From NCBI GenBank assembly GCA_964629645.1, contig CAZVSU010000059.1, positions 1-16,656 on the forward strand: a stretch of DNA of 16,656 nt, given 5' to 3'. Shown here piece by piece: positions 1-5,344 of this stretch. Under the pieces are notes generated by a model. The model was not told the origin of the DNA. It worked only from the letters and a program-made list of their open reading frames with translations, and searched no databases. The translations under genes were made by a program, and so were the position numbers. Position 1 is the first letter of the stretch. Each line of letters opens with the position of its first letter. This stretch comes from JAAKFL01 sp964629645. GTDB lineage: Bacteria; Chlamydiota; Chlamydiia; Chlamydiales; SLFE01.

Positions 1-2
1 TT

Positions 3-83
3 TGTCTGAATTGCTTCCGGGAGTTTGTTCAATCCATCCCAATTTTGGAAAGCGCCCCAGGTAAACCTACTATAAATAAGTAA
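3..83 (+). CDS. C-terminal end of a rightward gene entering from outside the window (partial)
   Basis: One forward frame is open from the window edge to a TAA at 81-83. It gives 26 residues ending in SAPGKPTINK and lies 9 bp before a strong rho-independent terminator on the same strand, as expected for the last gene of a rightward operon. A second forward frame is open to a TAA at 62-64 (ending HPNFGKRPR), so the frame choice is uncertain. Too little is present to name a function. Confidence 0.35.
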   Translation, partial: CLNCFREFVQSIPILESAPGKPTINK

Positions 84-92
84 GGCACTAGT

Positions 93-126
93 AACCAGAG
101 GCGCAATTGGTCTCTGGTTGCTTTTT
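93..126 (+). terminator. Rho-independent terminator
   Basis: Perfect 8-bp stem AACCAGAG (93-100) / CTCTGGTT (112-119), 11-nt loop, then GC and a run of five T at 122-126. The T-run is only on the plus-strand side, so it would end a rightward transcript arriving from the left of the window. Confidence 0.75.
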
Positions 127-189
127 AACCGTGTGCTTGGTTTTAAGTAGCAGTGTTATTGTGTTGCTGTAATAAACCAAGACGCGCCT

Positions 190-290
190 AAGAACGTTAA
201 AAATTGCCCAAAGAACGCTAGAAATACACAGTTACAGTTATTACGCGCGCAGTGCAACTGCGTAGGTAAGAAATAGCCAGTAAGAAATAG
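190..290. repeat. Short direct repeats (iteron-like)
   Basis: AAGAACGTTAAAAAT (190-204) recurs 21 bp later as AAGAACGCTAGAAAT (211-225), 13 of 15 bases identical. TAAGAAATAG occurs at 267-276 and again at 281-290. A regularly spaced pair followed by a second pair suggests protein-binding sites, but no partner is identified. Confidence 0.45.
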
Positions 291-327
291 GATAGGCAAT
301 TGAAATATGCCTACAAGTGCTTGCATT

Positions 328-390
328 GGGGAAATTGGGGGTGTTCTAGTGACGTGCGTTGCGTTAATAATGCCCAGGGGGGCCCCCCTA
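328..390 (+). repeat. Left arm of a diverged 63-bp inverted repeat
   Basis: This stretch aligns without gaps to the reverse complement of 566-628, with about 43 of 63 positions identical. The best-conserved core is TGACGTGCGTTG. Both arms end in G/C-rich palindromic runs (376-389 here). Confidence 0.6.
376..389. repeat. Perfect 14-bp G/C palindrome
   Basis: AGGGGGG followed directly by CCCCCCT, a perfect palindrome, inside the left arm of the inverted repeat. The matching part of the other arm has a shorter CCCCGGGG palindrome at 577-584. Confidence 0.6.
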
Positions 391-505
391 CGCCTATGGG
401 TTTGGCGGGCAGATAATATACTTGATTGGGCTGCTGCTGCTGCAACCAGGCAGGGGTATGAGTGCTGTAGGATGTTTCTTTGGAAAGGTGTTTTATACGC
501 GCGTG

Positions 506-517
506 CGTGACGTCACG
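506..517. repeat. Perfect 12-bp palindrome
   Basis: CGTGACGTCACG is its own reverse complement. It lies just right of ATACGCG (495-501), the half-site that forms a full palindrome in front of the small terminase gene at 6852-6867. A protein-binding site is plausible. Confidence 0.45.
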
Positions 518-565
518 TGTTACGGTGTCTTGGGGAGATCTTATGTGCACTACCTTACCTCTGGG

Positions 566-628
566 GTGGGGAGGCCCCCCGGGGTCATTTAGCACAACGC
601 ACGTCATAAGTTCTTCCCCAAATTCTCC
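566..628 (-). repeat. Right arm of a diverged 63-bp inverted repeat
   Basis: Reverse-complement partner of 328-390, separated from it by about 175 bp. In the phase of best fit the arms align in triplets without gaps, and translated they share a TCV core with conserved G and P positions. Confidence 0.6.
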
Positions 629-631
629 AAT

Positions 632-645
632 TTTCCTATAGGAAA
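632..645. repeat. Perfect 14-bp palindrome
   Basis: TTTCCTATAGGAAA equals its reverse complement. It directly abuts the hairpin at 646-674, so the two dyads sit back to back downstream of the leftward block. Confidence 0.55.
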
Positions 646-674
646 CTCGCATAGGTTTTGACTGCCTATGCGAG
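646..674 (-). terminator. Stem-loop after the leftward block, possible terminator
   Basis: CTCGCATAGG (646-655) and CCTATGCGAG (665-674) form a perfect 10-bp stem with a 9-nt loop. For a leftward transcript it comes 60 nt after the stop of the gene at 734-940 and is followed by TTTCC. The T-run is short, so termination would be weak. An operator or RNA-processing site is the alternative. Confidence 0.4.
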
Positions 675-733
675 CTTTGGCTAGTTTTTGGGGAGTTTGC
701 ACTTATTGGAAAACCCATGGAATTCCAATGCTG

Positions 734-940
734 CTATTGCCTTCTGTGCCCTACCACAGCTGCAATTAAACCAAAAGCAACTCGGAAAAGCACACTAAGC
801 ACAATAACCAGAATTGCAGCTGTGTAAACGACAACCTTTATCAGGAAGCCGATTATGTATACCCCAGCTACAATTGCAAAGGCAGAAGAAGCCATCTTTG
901 AAAGTGAAGTTGATCCTTGGTCTCCGCCGTTCCAGCCCAT
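734..940 (-). CDS. Small integral membrane protein, two predicted transmembrane helices
   Basis: 68 residues. A short polar N-terminus (MGWNGGDQGSTSLSK) leads into two hydrophobic stretches at about residues 17-35 and 38-61, then a basic tail GHRRQ. The start ATG overlaps the TGA of the upstream gene by one base (TGATG), so the two are probably translationally coupled; a GTG three bases earlier is the alternative start. AAGGG lies just upstream. It is the last gene of the leftward block. Size and topology resemble small phage membrane proteins (holin-like or host-membrane modifiers), but there is no family signature and no neighbouring lysin, so the function is unknown. Confidence 0.65.
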   Translation of the reverse strand: MGWNGGDQGSTSLSKMASSAFAIVAGVYIIGFLIKVVVYTAAILVIVLSVLFRVAFGLIAAVVGHRRQ

Positions 941-1446
941 CACTTTTTCCCTTCAGTTTTGAGGAGCTTTTTCAGGATGCTTTTGTAGTAAGCCAGGTGG
1001 GATTCTCCAAACTTAGTGTTTGGTTTTACCCCTTTTGCAATTTCAATTGCCTGAGAGAGCTTTAACTCTGGGTTGTCTTTTAGGGCAGACAGTATTGCGT
1101 CTCGTATTGTGCTTCGGTGTCTGCGCTTTTTTCTTGATGCATGCACAGGTGCAATTGACCCAGAGTTTCTTATGGTGTTTGCTTCTTCAATGGAAAGAGA
1201 ACTTCCGTTCATGTATACTCTCATGCCCTGGGTTGACAGATCAACGATACCCAGGTTGCGATCTTGACAGTGCTTAAGACGCTTTTTGATCTTGAGCACG
1301 TCATTTGAACTGACAGCCAAGTCCATTGCGATGTTGAGCTCTGCAATGGCTTTCCCATACTCTTGGTAAGCAATCAGTAGATCAGCTTCCCCAAGGGCAG
1401 TAATGAAACCCTCCAGTTTGTTCAACTTTTCTTCAACAGTGCTCAT
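940..1446 (-). CDS. Paralogue-family protein 1: coiled N-terminus plus shared C-terminal module
   Basis: 168 residues. The ATG at 1446 is preferred over a more distal in-frame start at 1542 because it has GGAGG at good spacing and overlaps the upstream stop by one base (TAATG). Residues 1-65 look alpha-helical and coiled-coil-like. A basic stretch RKKRRHR (105-111) precedes the module at about 112-160, which holds KPNTKFGESHLAYYKS. The same module is found in the proteins at 1446-1979, 3419-3772 and 5345-5689. This copy is the most diverged: it lacks the NYRK end and has ILKKLLK instead. A helical, basic module suggests DNA binding, which is inferred from sequence character and not from a named family. 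Confidence 0.75.
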   Translation of the reverse strand: MSTVEEKLNKLEGFITALGEADLLIAYQEYGKAIAELNIAMDLAVSSNDVLKIKKRLKHCQDRNLGIVDLSTQGMRVYMNGSSLSIEEANTIRNSGSIAPVHASRKKRRHRSTIRDAILSALKDNPELKLSQAIEIAKGVKPNTKFGESHLAYYKSILKKLLKTEGKK

Positions 1447-1979
1447 TACTTGCCTCCTCTGATTCTTTCTTCCCCGATTTCCTTTGCGCGGATTGCATAC
1501 TGTGCCTGCCGGTAATTCTTTCTGTGGAAGTATAGGTGCCATTTGTTGAACTTGGTGTTAGACTTCACTTTTCTTGCTAGCTTTGTAGCTTCTTCAACAG
1601 ATACGTTTTCCGGTCCCTTTGTATCGAACAGCCAGTACATGGCCTTTGTTATCGAACTGAACTTGGGTTCTTCTGGGGTTTTGTTGATGGTAGCCTTGGG
1701 TTTTGCTTTCTTTTTGGCTTTGGCAGGGTGCTTGATCTCGAGTTCATCGAGAATCTCAAAGATGAAATCTTCTTTTTTGGTTAAGGCATCGGTATAGTGC
1801 TTGATGTCCTCTGCCAGTTCTTCGGAAGACCCTACAAACTTGCCCTTTCCAACGTGGGTAGCTTTGAATCTTTCCCATGCGGTGTTTACCATCTTTGCTG
1901 TAAATGGCTTGTCTTCTGCAGTAAGAAACTCTGCATCATACATTTCTAGTACTTTTGCCATTTCTGCTTTCTTCAACAT
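1446..1979 (-). CDS. Paralogue-family protein 2: N-terminal domain, Lys/Ala/Pro linker, shared C-terminal module
   Basis: 177 residues; the ATG at 1979 has GGAGG 8 bases upstream. Residues 1-82 form an acidic, helical N-terminal region unlike that of the other family members. Residues 83-105 are a lysine, alanine and proline-rich linker (HPAKAKKKAKPKATINK) resembling the tails of histone-H1-like proteins. The shared module follows at about 108-157 (ITKAMYWLF, then NVSVEEATKLARKVK, then NTKFNKWHLYFHRKNYR). It overlaps the next gene by one base. The module, linker and setting suggest a DNA-binding or regulatory protein, but no enzymatic motif is visible. Confidence 0.8.
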   Translation of the reverse strand: MLKKAEMAKVLEMYDAEFLTAEDKPFTAKMVNTAWERFKATHVGKGKFVGSSEELAEDIKHYTDALTKKEDFIFEILDELEIKHPAKAKKKAKPKATINKTPEEPKFSSITKAMYWLFDTKGPENVSVEEATKLARKVKSNTKFNKWHLYFHRKNYRQAQYAIRAKEIGEERIRGGK

Positions 1980-2026
1980 TTCTGGTTCCTCCGTTGGACG
2001 TAAACTACGTTAATTCCACTTTCTTC

Positions 2027-2050
2027 ATTGTACCGCATTTGAGACTCAAA
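2027..2050 (-). promoter_or_regulatory. Possible promoter and palindromic operator before the gene at 1446-1979
   Basis: On the minus strand TACAAT (2032-2027) resembles a -10 box, and the palindrome TTTGAG-A-CTCAAA (2038-2050) lies over the spacer and -35 area. No good -35 hexamer is present, so the promoter is weak or activator-dependent. It sits in the 127-bp gap before the gene. Confidence 0.3.
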
Positions 2051-2106
2051 GAAAACTCAATTTTTGCGGCTGTTGAAAAACTGTTTGGTTGCCCCCATCG
2101 GGTTAT

Positions 2107-2325
2107 CTACCACCAAGCTACTTCGGACTTTGGAACTTCCCCCGGCCCCTGGTCATACTCCTCAATTGCTTCTTGCTCACACAGCTGGGAGATAAACTCT
2201 AGCACCTGCTCTTCGGTCAACTTACCAGCATACTGTAAGCGCAGCTCTCTTTTGATGCTGTTTAGTCTGACTGGGCCCATTGCTTTGCAGTGCCATTTGA
2301 TAATTTCCAATGGGGTTACGTTCAT
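2107..2325 (-). CDS. Small hypothetical protein, possible winged-helix fold
   Basis: 72 residues. The ATG at 2325 is chosen over an upstream in-frame start because GGAGGAAAAG lies directly before it and the longer form would run into the preceding gene. The body (residues 4-55) reads as three helices, with PLEIIKWHCKAMGPVRLNSIKRELRLQYAGKL broken after about 20 residues into a second helix-turn and then EEQVLEFISQLCEQEAI. This spacing is common in small winged helix-turn-helix proteins. The tail ends in AWW. No family is recognised; DNA binding is a guess from fold-like patterning. Confidence 0.65.
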   Translation of the reverse strand: MNVTPLEIIKWHCKAMGPVRLNSIKRELRLQYAGKLTEEQVLEFISQLCEQEAIEEYDQGPGEVPKSEVAWW

Positions 2326-2371
2326 CTTTTCCTCCTGCTGGGTTGTGGGTAATAGACCTTCTTGCAGTTGC

Positions 2372-2611
2372 CTAAGACAGATCCAATGCGTTAAGTGTAA
2401 TTGCATCGAAGATTTCCTCTGCTCTGCGCAAAGATTCAGCTTCTATGTTTACTTCGATGCCGAGGTCTGACACCAGTCTTACCTTGTACACCGGAGATCC
2501 ATCAGTTAGCAAGTGCTTTATGATTTCTGCCCTTGCTCTATCTGAGTAGTTTTCACAGTTTAACACCTCATCAGTTCCGGTGTCTTTTCTTTTGCTTGCA
2601 AATGTACTCAT
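2372..2611 (-). CDS. Hypothetical 79-residue protein
   Basis: The start ATG at 2611 has GAGGAG about 10 bases upstream. The protein opens with a basic, polar stretch (MSTFASKRKDTGTDE), then a helical segment (SDRARAEIIKHLL), then a beta-like stretch (VYKVRLVSDLGIEVNIEAES) and a final helix (LRRAEEIFDAIT). The composition is balanced and soluble, with no membrane segment or catalytic motif. It lies in the leftward operon, 31 bp from the gene upstream and 46 bp from the next start downstream. Function unknown. Confidence 0.7.
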   Translation of the reverse strand: MSTFASKRKDTGTDEVLNCENYSDRARAEIIKHLLTDGSPVYKVRLVSDLGIEVNIEAESLRRAEEIFDAITLNALDLS

Positions 2612-2642
2612 TTGCTTTGTCTCCTCTGGTCAAGGCGTGGGG

Positions 2643-3335
2643 CTAATTCTCCAGTAGGGCTACGTTTATCTCGTACGCCATTCCGGATATCCCCTTTTCA
2701 GGAGATACCACAATAACGCTTTTGGTTCCTGCACTGGATATTGCTTTGTCTATTTCCCCGTGGCTTATGAACTTTGACCATATTACCACGAGGTCAGCTT
2801 TGTTTGTTGGTTTGTCCTTGCAGAAGGTAACTTTACAGGGTACCAGTTTTTCTTTCAAGTTTTCTTGCTGGTTCTTGATGAAGTTACCTACTACACAGAC
2901 TCTTTTTAGATGCTTTTTCGATCTGGGAGGGGTGCTAACTTTTTCAGTGCTTGTTTTGCTTTTGGCCAGTACTACCTGTAGCAGGTGTATCGCCAAATCG
3001 AGTCTTTCTTCAACTCCGGAAGGCCTGTTAACTTCTTCTATCTTGGAGAATACCTTGTTGGCTATCTTTTCTGTAATAAGCTCAAGCAAGGTATCGGACT
3101 CTGGGGGTGGTGTGTTGTTTCTGTCTTGCTTTATTCTCTCTGCCAGGTCCAAGATCTTTGATACTGATTGTTTACTGGTTATTTTCCTGCGCCTAGCAGC
3201 TGGGAACTCTGCTCTTATCTGCAGCAAGTCCCATAATTCTCCAACCTGGTTGGATAACAGCTCTTCGACTTCAAGCTGGTTGTACAGCTTGGCAAGTGTA
3301 TACATTTCGCTGGGTGACCAGCTGACTTTAGCCAT
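2643..3335 (-). CDS. SANT/Myb-like N-terminus with a DUF2325-like C-terminal domain
   Basis: 230 residues. The ATG at 3335 has AGGAG 8 bases upstream and is preferred to an in-frame TTG at 3356. Residues 4-50 (SWSPSEMYTLAKLYNQ...) look like a SANT/Myb-type helical domain that begins with tryptophan. Residues 58-128 are helical, with a proline spacer at 76-78. Residues 145-230 fit the DUF2325 pattern: a strand RVCVVGNFIKN, then aDLVVIWSKFISH (180-192), then SVIVVSPEKG. DUF2325 proteins are poorly characterised and appear in regulatory settings. The two assignments come from reading patterns, and the SANT one is less sure. A nucleic-acid-linked regulator is the most likely role. Confidence 0.75.
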   Translation of the reverse strand: MAKVSWSPSEMYTLAKLYNQLEVEELLSNQVGELWDLLQIRAEFPAARRRKITSKQSVSKILDLAERIKQDRNNTPPPESDTLLELITEKIANKVFSKIEEVNRPSGVEERLDLAIHLLQVVLAKSKTSTEKVSTPPRSKKHLKRVCVVGNFIKNQQENLKEKLVPCKVTFCKDKPTNKADLVVIWSKFISHGEIDKAISSAGTKSVIVVSPEKGISGMAYEINVALLEN

Positions 3336-3364
3336 GTCTTTCTCCTGCGCAGTCAAACAGAGAG

Positions 3365-3396
3365 GTAGCCCAAGCCTATACCAGCACTTGGGCTAC
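3365..3396 (-). promoter_or_regulatory. Intergenic stem-loop without a T-run
   Basis: GTAGCCCAAG (3365-3374) pairs perfectly with CTTGGGCTAC (3387-3396) around a 12-nt loop, between the genes at 3419-3772 and 2643-3335. The leftward RNA continues CTCTCTGTTT, without a proper U-tract. It could stabilise the 3' end of the abundant upstream message, serve as a processing site or attenuate downstream expression. Confidence 0.5.
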
Positions 3397-3418
3397 TCTC
3401 CAAGTAGGAAAGCATGTA

Positions 3419-3772
3419 CTACTTCCCGGTCGCAGCAGGTGCGATTTCCGTGATGCCGCGAATCTTACGGTAGTTACTCTTGTGGTACGCCAGGTGAGTC
3501 TTGTCGAAAGACGTGTCCGGCTTGACCTCGCGAGCAGCCTTCTGCGCCTGGTCCAGGGTGACGTTGTCGACCCCGTTCTGGTCGAAGAGCTGGTACATCG
3601 TGAAAGTGATGCTTCCGCGACGGGCCTTAAGCCTCTTGGCCAGCAGTTCTTCCTTGATAACCTCGATGGCAGCATCAGCATTCTTGCGGGAGCTCTTCTT
3701 TGCCATCTCCTCCAGCAACTCGATCGACTGGTCGAGAGTGAGCTTGCTGCTCTTTCGCGTCTTGGTACTCAT
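3419..3772 (-). CDS. Paralogue-family protein 3: short basic protein with the shared module, strong codon bias
   Basis: 117 residues; the ATG at 3772 has ACGGAG upstream. A basic N-terminus (MSTKTRKSSK) is followed by a helical region to about residue 50, then the shared module at 53-104 (GSITFTMYQLF, NVTLDQAQKAAREVK, PDTSFDKTHLAYHKSNYRK), with a short Ala/Thr tail. Codons are strongly C- and G-ending, like the major capsid gene and unlike the genes just downstream, which suggests high expression. A near-consensus promoter lies about 130 bp upstream. A small, basic, probably abundant protein would suit a nucleoid-like or DNA-coating role; this is inference. Confidence 0.85.
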   Translation of the reverse strand: MSTKTRKSSKLTLDQSIELLEEMAKKSSRKNADAAIEVIKEELLAKRLKARRGSITFTMYQLFDQNGVDNVTLDQAQKAAREVKPDTSFDKTHLAYHKSNYRKIRGITEIAPAATGK

Positions 3773-3845
3773 GTCATTTCTCCGTCTGGTGGACTAGGAA
3801 TTTACCCCCATGCACATGCATAGGCGCTTGTTGCAGTTGCAGCTG

Positions 3846-3863
3846 CTAGATGGTTTTCTTCAT
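3846..3863 (-). CDS. Possible minimal leader peptide (5 codons)
   Basis: AAGGAGGAC sits at ideal spacing before an ATG that encodes MKKTI and then a TAG. This lies in the untranslated leader of the gene at 3419-3772. The leader of the related gene at 5345-5689 also has a strong ribosome site before an ORF starting MKK, and both share TGCAACTG-(C/T)-AACA a little downstream. Reading through the TAG would extend the frame to a TGA 2 bases before the real start, but many genes here end in TAG, so recoding is unlikely. Confidence 0.3.
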   Translation of the reverse strand: MKKTI

Positions 3864-3897
3864 TGGCGTCCTCCTTGCTTTGTTTGCTGTCATCTTC

Positions 3898-3925
3898 ATT
3901 ATACCCTGTAAGGGTATATTGTAAA
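3898..3925 (-). promoter_or_regulatory. Strong sigma-70-type promoter with overlapping operator, leftward
   Basis: On the minus strand TTTACA (3925-3920), a 16-bp spacer and a perfect TATAAT (3903-3898) form a near-consensus promoter. A perfect dyad ATACCCT-GTA-AGGGTAT (3901-3917) fills the spacer and overlaps the -10 box, where a bound repressor would block RNA polymerase. It lies upstream of the gene at 3419-3772 and could drive that gene and the leftward genes after it. Confidence 0.75.
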
Positions 3926-4046
3926 CGCTCTTTTTTGTTTTGGTTGGGAACTTTAGTTGGTTCCCTTCTTCTAGCTTTTCCATTTGATTACTTCTGGCCA
4001 ACCCAGGAAGTAGGTTTAATCTTCGGATACTGGTGACCTCGACGGT

Positions 4047-4313
4047 TTAGCGCGTTCCCCGGTTGGCGATATTGGCCAAATCTCCAGCGAGCATGTTAAT
4101 AGCGAGTACGCCATTACTATCGAGCGCCGCAGATGCCGCGAATCCGAGATGATAGGCGGCATTGGTGCAATGGCCTGGTGTGCGATTGTCGCCGCAAATG
4201 TAGAGTGCCGCACTTTCCAGAGACTGCCTCACAGGTGCGTCGTGTCGATACACATTAGTGAGTCGCTGCAACTCCTGCTTGATTCCGGTCGGGATTTCGA
4301 TACCGTTCTGCAT
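4047..4313 (-). CDS. Hypothetical 88-residue protein
   Basis: The ATG at 4313 follows AGGAGGAAATGAG, a very strong ribosome site. The protein reads as a helical, soluble domain: MQNGIEIPTGIKQELQRL at the start, two cysteine/histidine-bearing turns (YICGDNRTPGHC at about 39-50) and an alanine-rich C-terminal helix (GFAASAALDSNGVLAINMLAGDLANI). The C-x9-C-H type residues might bind a metal, but the set is incomplete. Codon use is richer in G and C than in the genes left of 3335. No family is recognised. About 120 bp separate its stop from the promoter at 3898-3925. Confidence 0.7.
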   Translation of the reverse strand: MQNGIEIPTGIKQELQRLTNVYRHDAPVRQSLESAALYICGDNRTPGHCTNAAYHLGFAASAALDSNGVLAINMLAGDLANIANRGTR

Positions 4314-4343
4314 CTCATTTCCTCCTGTGTGTTAGTTCGTGTT

Positions 4344-4367
4344 CCCCGCCTGCCCATGCAGGCGGGG
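4344..4367 (-). promoter_or_regulatory. GC-rich intergenic stem-loop without a T-run
   Basis: CCCCGCCTGC (4344-4353) and GCAGGCGGGG (4358-4367) form a perfect 10-bp stem with a 4-nt loop between the genes at 4383-4892 and 4047-4313. Leftward RNA continues AACACG, so it is not a classic terminator. It may act as an mRNA-stabilising or processing hairpin. Confidence 0.55.
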
Positions 4368-4382
4368 GCAGAGCTGATCTGT

Positions 4383-4892
4383 CTACACTTGCCCAGCAAA
4401 CGGCGAAAAGTGCTTACGGAGATATTCTGCTTGCGCGGCCCTGGCATCATCCCAATCGACGGCCTCGGCAGCAGAAATGGCAGCCATAAATGAGGCTCCT
4501 GAAGCGTCCAAAGTGGTAACCCAAGCAGCGCCCTCGGCTGCTTCCCTGGTAGAGCCATAAGCAGCTGTCCTGGTTGCATACCTGGCAGTAAGCCACGCAT
4601 CTGCCAGATCGTCTGTTGTTGCTTTTCCCACGGCGTACTTCTCGGCAACCTCGACCGCTCGTCGGCTGCGCTCATCGGTCAGAAGATGCCAGACCTGGCG
4701 TACAGCCCAGCACCCGAATAACCTTTGATCGCGTTCGGAAAGCACGCCTTCACGCGTAGCGATCCAGACAACCCAGTTAGGGTTGGGTGCAGCTCGCCAG
4801 GCTTCATCCATGCTGGAGCAATTCTTCATTGCCCATCTCTGCCCATCCATGCAGGCTCCGTGTCTTTTACAAAAGTCGGCAATGCTAATCAT
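4383..4892 (-). CDS. Imm5-like / alanine-rich helical protein
   Basis: 169 residues; the ATG at 4892 has AAGGAG upstream. It opens CKRHGACMDGQRWAMKN, continues with SMDEAWRAAPNPNWVVWIAT and RLFGCWAVRQVWHLLTDERSRRAVEVAEKYAVGKAT, and then has a long Ala-rich helical part (DAWLTARYATRTAAYGSTREAAEGAAW...) ending AAQAEYLRKHF. This order of motifs, with cysteine/glycine early, a W-x-x-W-like turn, RS-x-x-AVE-x-AE and alanine-aspartate repeats, is typical of proteins often labelled putative immunity protein (Imm5-like) in phages and bacteria. The biochemical role in phages is not known to me. Its GC-rich codons match its neighbours at 3419-5689. Confidence 0.75.
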   Translation of the reverse strand: MISIADFCKRHGACMDGQRWAMKNCSSMDEAWRAAPNPNWVVWIATREGVLSERDQRLFGCWAVRQVWHLLTDERSRRAVEVAEKYAVGKATTDDLADAWLTARYATRTAAYGSTREAAEGAAWVTTLDASGASFMAAISAAEAVDWDDARAAQAEYLRKHFSPFAGQV

Positions 4893-4945
4893 AGTGCTCT
4901 CCTTCTCTTCCGGGTTTTCCGCTACAAAGTGGAAATGCTCTTCGG

Positions 4946-5239
4946 CTAACTCAGGGAAGCACCTGATTCTGCCTTCTCCACCAGCTCCAGGACACCGATT
5001 GGTACCTTAAACTCTGTGCAGCCGCGATCCTTCGCAATAATGGCTTCAACCCCGTCACTGTGCACGACCTGCCAGACGGGATTACTCTTGTTCCATTGGA
5101 GTTTAACCCGGTCCCCCTTCACAACTTTCAGCACAAATCGGACAATTTCCTGGTGCTGGGGAATCAGATCCAGTATGCTGCACCTGCTAGCGTCATACCG
5201 CCAAAGAGCGGATTCTACCAGTTGCTGGTCGGTAAACAT
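4946..5239 (-). CDS. Hypothetical 97-residue protein with a beta-barrel-like core
   Basis: The ATG at 5239 has GGAGGAG 8 bases upstream and is preferred over an in-frame TTG at 5254. Residues 1-32 are polar and helical (MFTDQQLVESALWRYDAS...). Residues 33-60 (IVRFVLKVVKGDRVKLQWNKSN) followed by VWQVVHSDGVEAIIAKDRGCTEFKV look like a small five-strand barrel, the type seen in SH3- or KOW-like modules. The tail is acidic. It has no catalytic motif, and the function is unknown. It lies downstream of the family member at 5345-5689 in the same direction. Confidence 0.7.
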   Translation of the reverse strand: MFTDQQLVESALWRYDASRCSILDLIPQHQEIVRFVLKVVKGDRVKLQWNKSNPVWQVVHSDGVEAIIAKDRGCTEFKVPIGVLELVEKAESGASLS

Positions 5240-5297
5240 GGGAGTCTCCTCCAATTACAGTCAGTTTGTGGCCAGTCAGCCTGCCCACCAGTAGGAA

Positions 5298-5321
5298 AGC
5301 CCCTCCTTATTGGCAGGGGCT
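5298..5321 (-). promoter_or_regulatory. Intergenic stem-loop with a short T-run
   Basis: AGCCCCT (5298-5304) and AGGGGCT (5315-5321) pair around a 10-nt loop, 24 bp after the stop of the gene at 5345-5689. Leftward RNA continues UUUCC, so weak termination is possible. Its placement mirrors the hairpin after the related gene at 3419-3772, and both lie beside the shared string AGTAGGAAAGC. Confidence 0.5.
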
Positions 5322-5344
5322 CTCCATTCGGTCTCTGGCAGTGA

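Larger units (their letters stand above)
127..733. other. Roughly 600-bp region without a convincing gene, rich in repeats and palindromes
   Basis: Both strands have open frames here, but their translations look low-complexity, their ribosome binding sites are poor, and the two frames lie over each other. The DNA instead holds an inverted repeat at 136-143/174-181, a hairpin at 248-262 (CGCAGT-GCA-ACTGCG), short direct repeats at 190-290, a perfect 14-bp G/C palindrome at 376-389, a perfect 12-bp palindrome at 506-517, another at 632-645 and a 10-bp hairpin at 646-674. It separates a rightward operon end from the end of the leftward block, so it is probably a control, termination or structured-RNA region. 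Confidence 0.5.

Noticed and set aside
25..40. tRNA T-loop-like GTTCAATCC near the window start
   Set aside because: The flanking bases do not form a T-arm and no acceptor or anticodon arms can be drawn.
190..290. CRISPR array
   Set aside because: The repeats are only 10-15 bp, few in number and with short irregular spacing; no cas-like gene is present.
307..510. Plus-strand 67-residue open frame over the same region
   Set aside because: Weak ribosome site, no protein-like pattern, and it overlaps the opposite frame and the inverted repeat arm.
311..718. Minus-strand 135-residue open frame in the repeat-rich left region
   Set aside because: Its start has no good ribosome site, the translation is low-complexity (QQQQP, many S/T/P/H) and it covers palindromes and the inverted repeat, so non-coding DNA is more likely.
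2722..3453. 243-residue plus-strand open frame
   Set aside because: Antisense shadow of the 2643-3335 gene: serine/leucine-rich translation, no ribosome site and no promoter.
3846..3863. TAG recoded as an amino acid in this phage
   Set aside because: Reading through the mini-ORF TAG gives a neat 29-residue frame, but terminase, portal and many leftward genes end in TAG at sensible lengths, so TAG is used as a normal stop.
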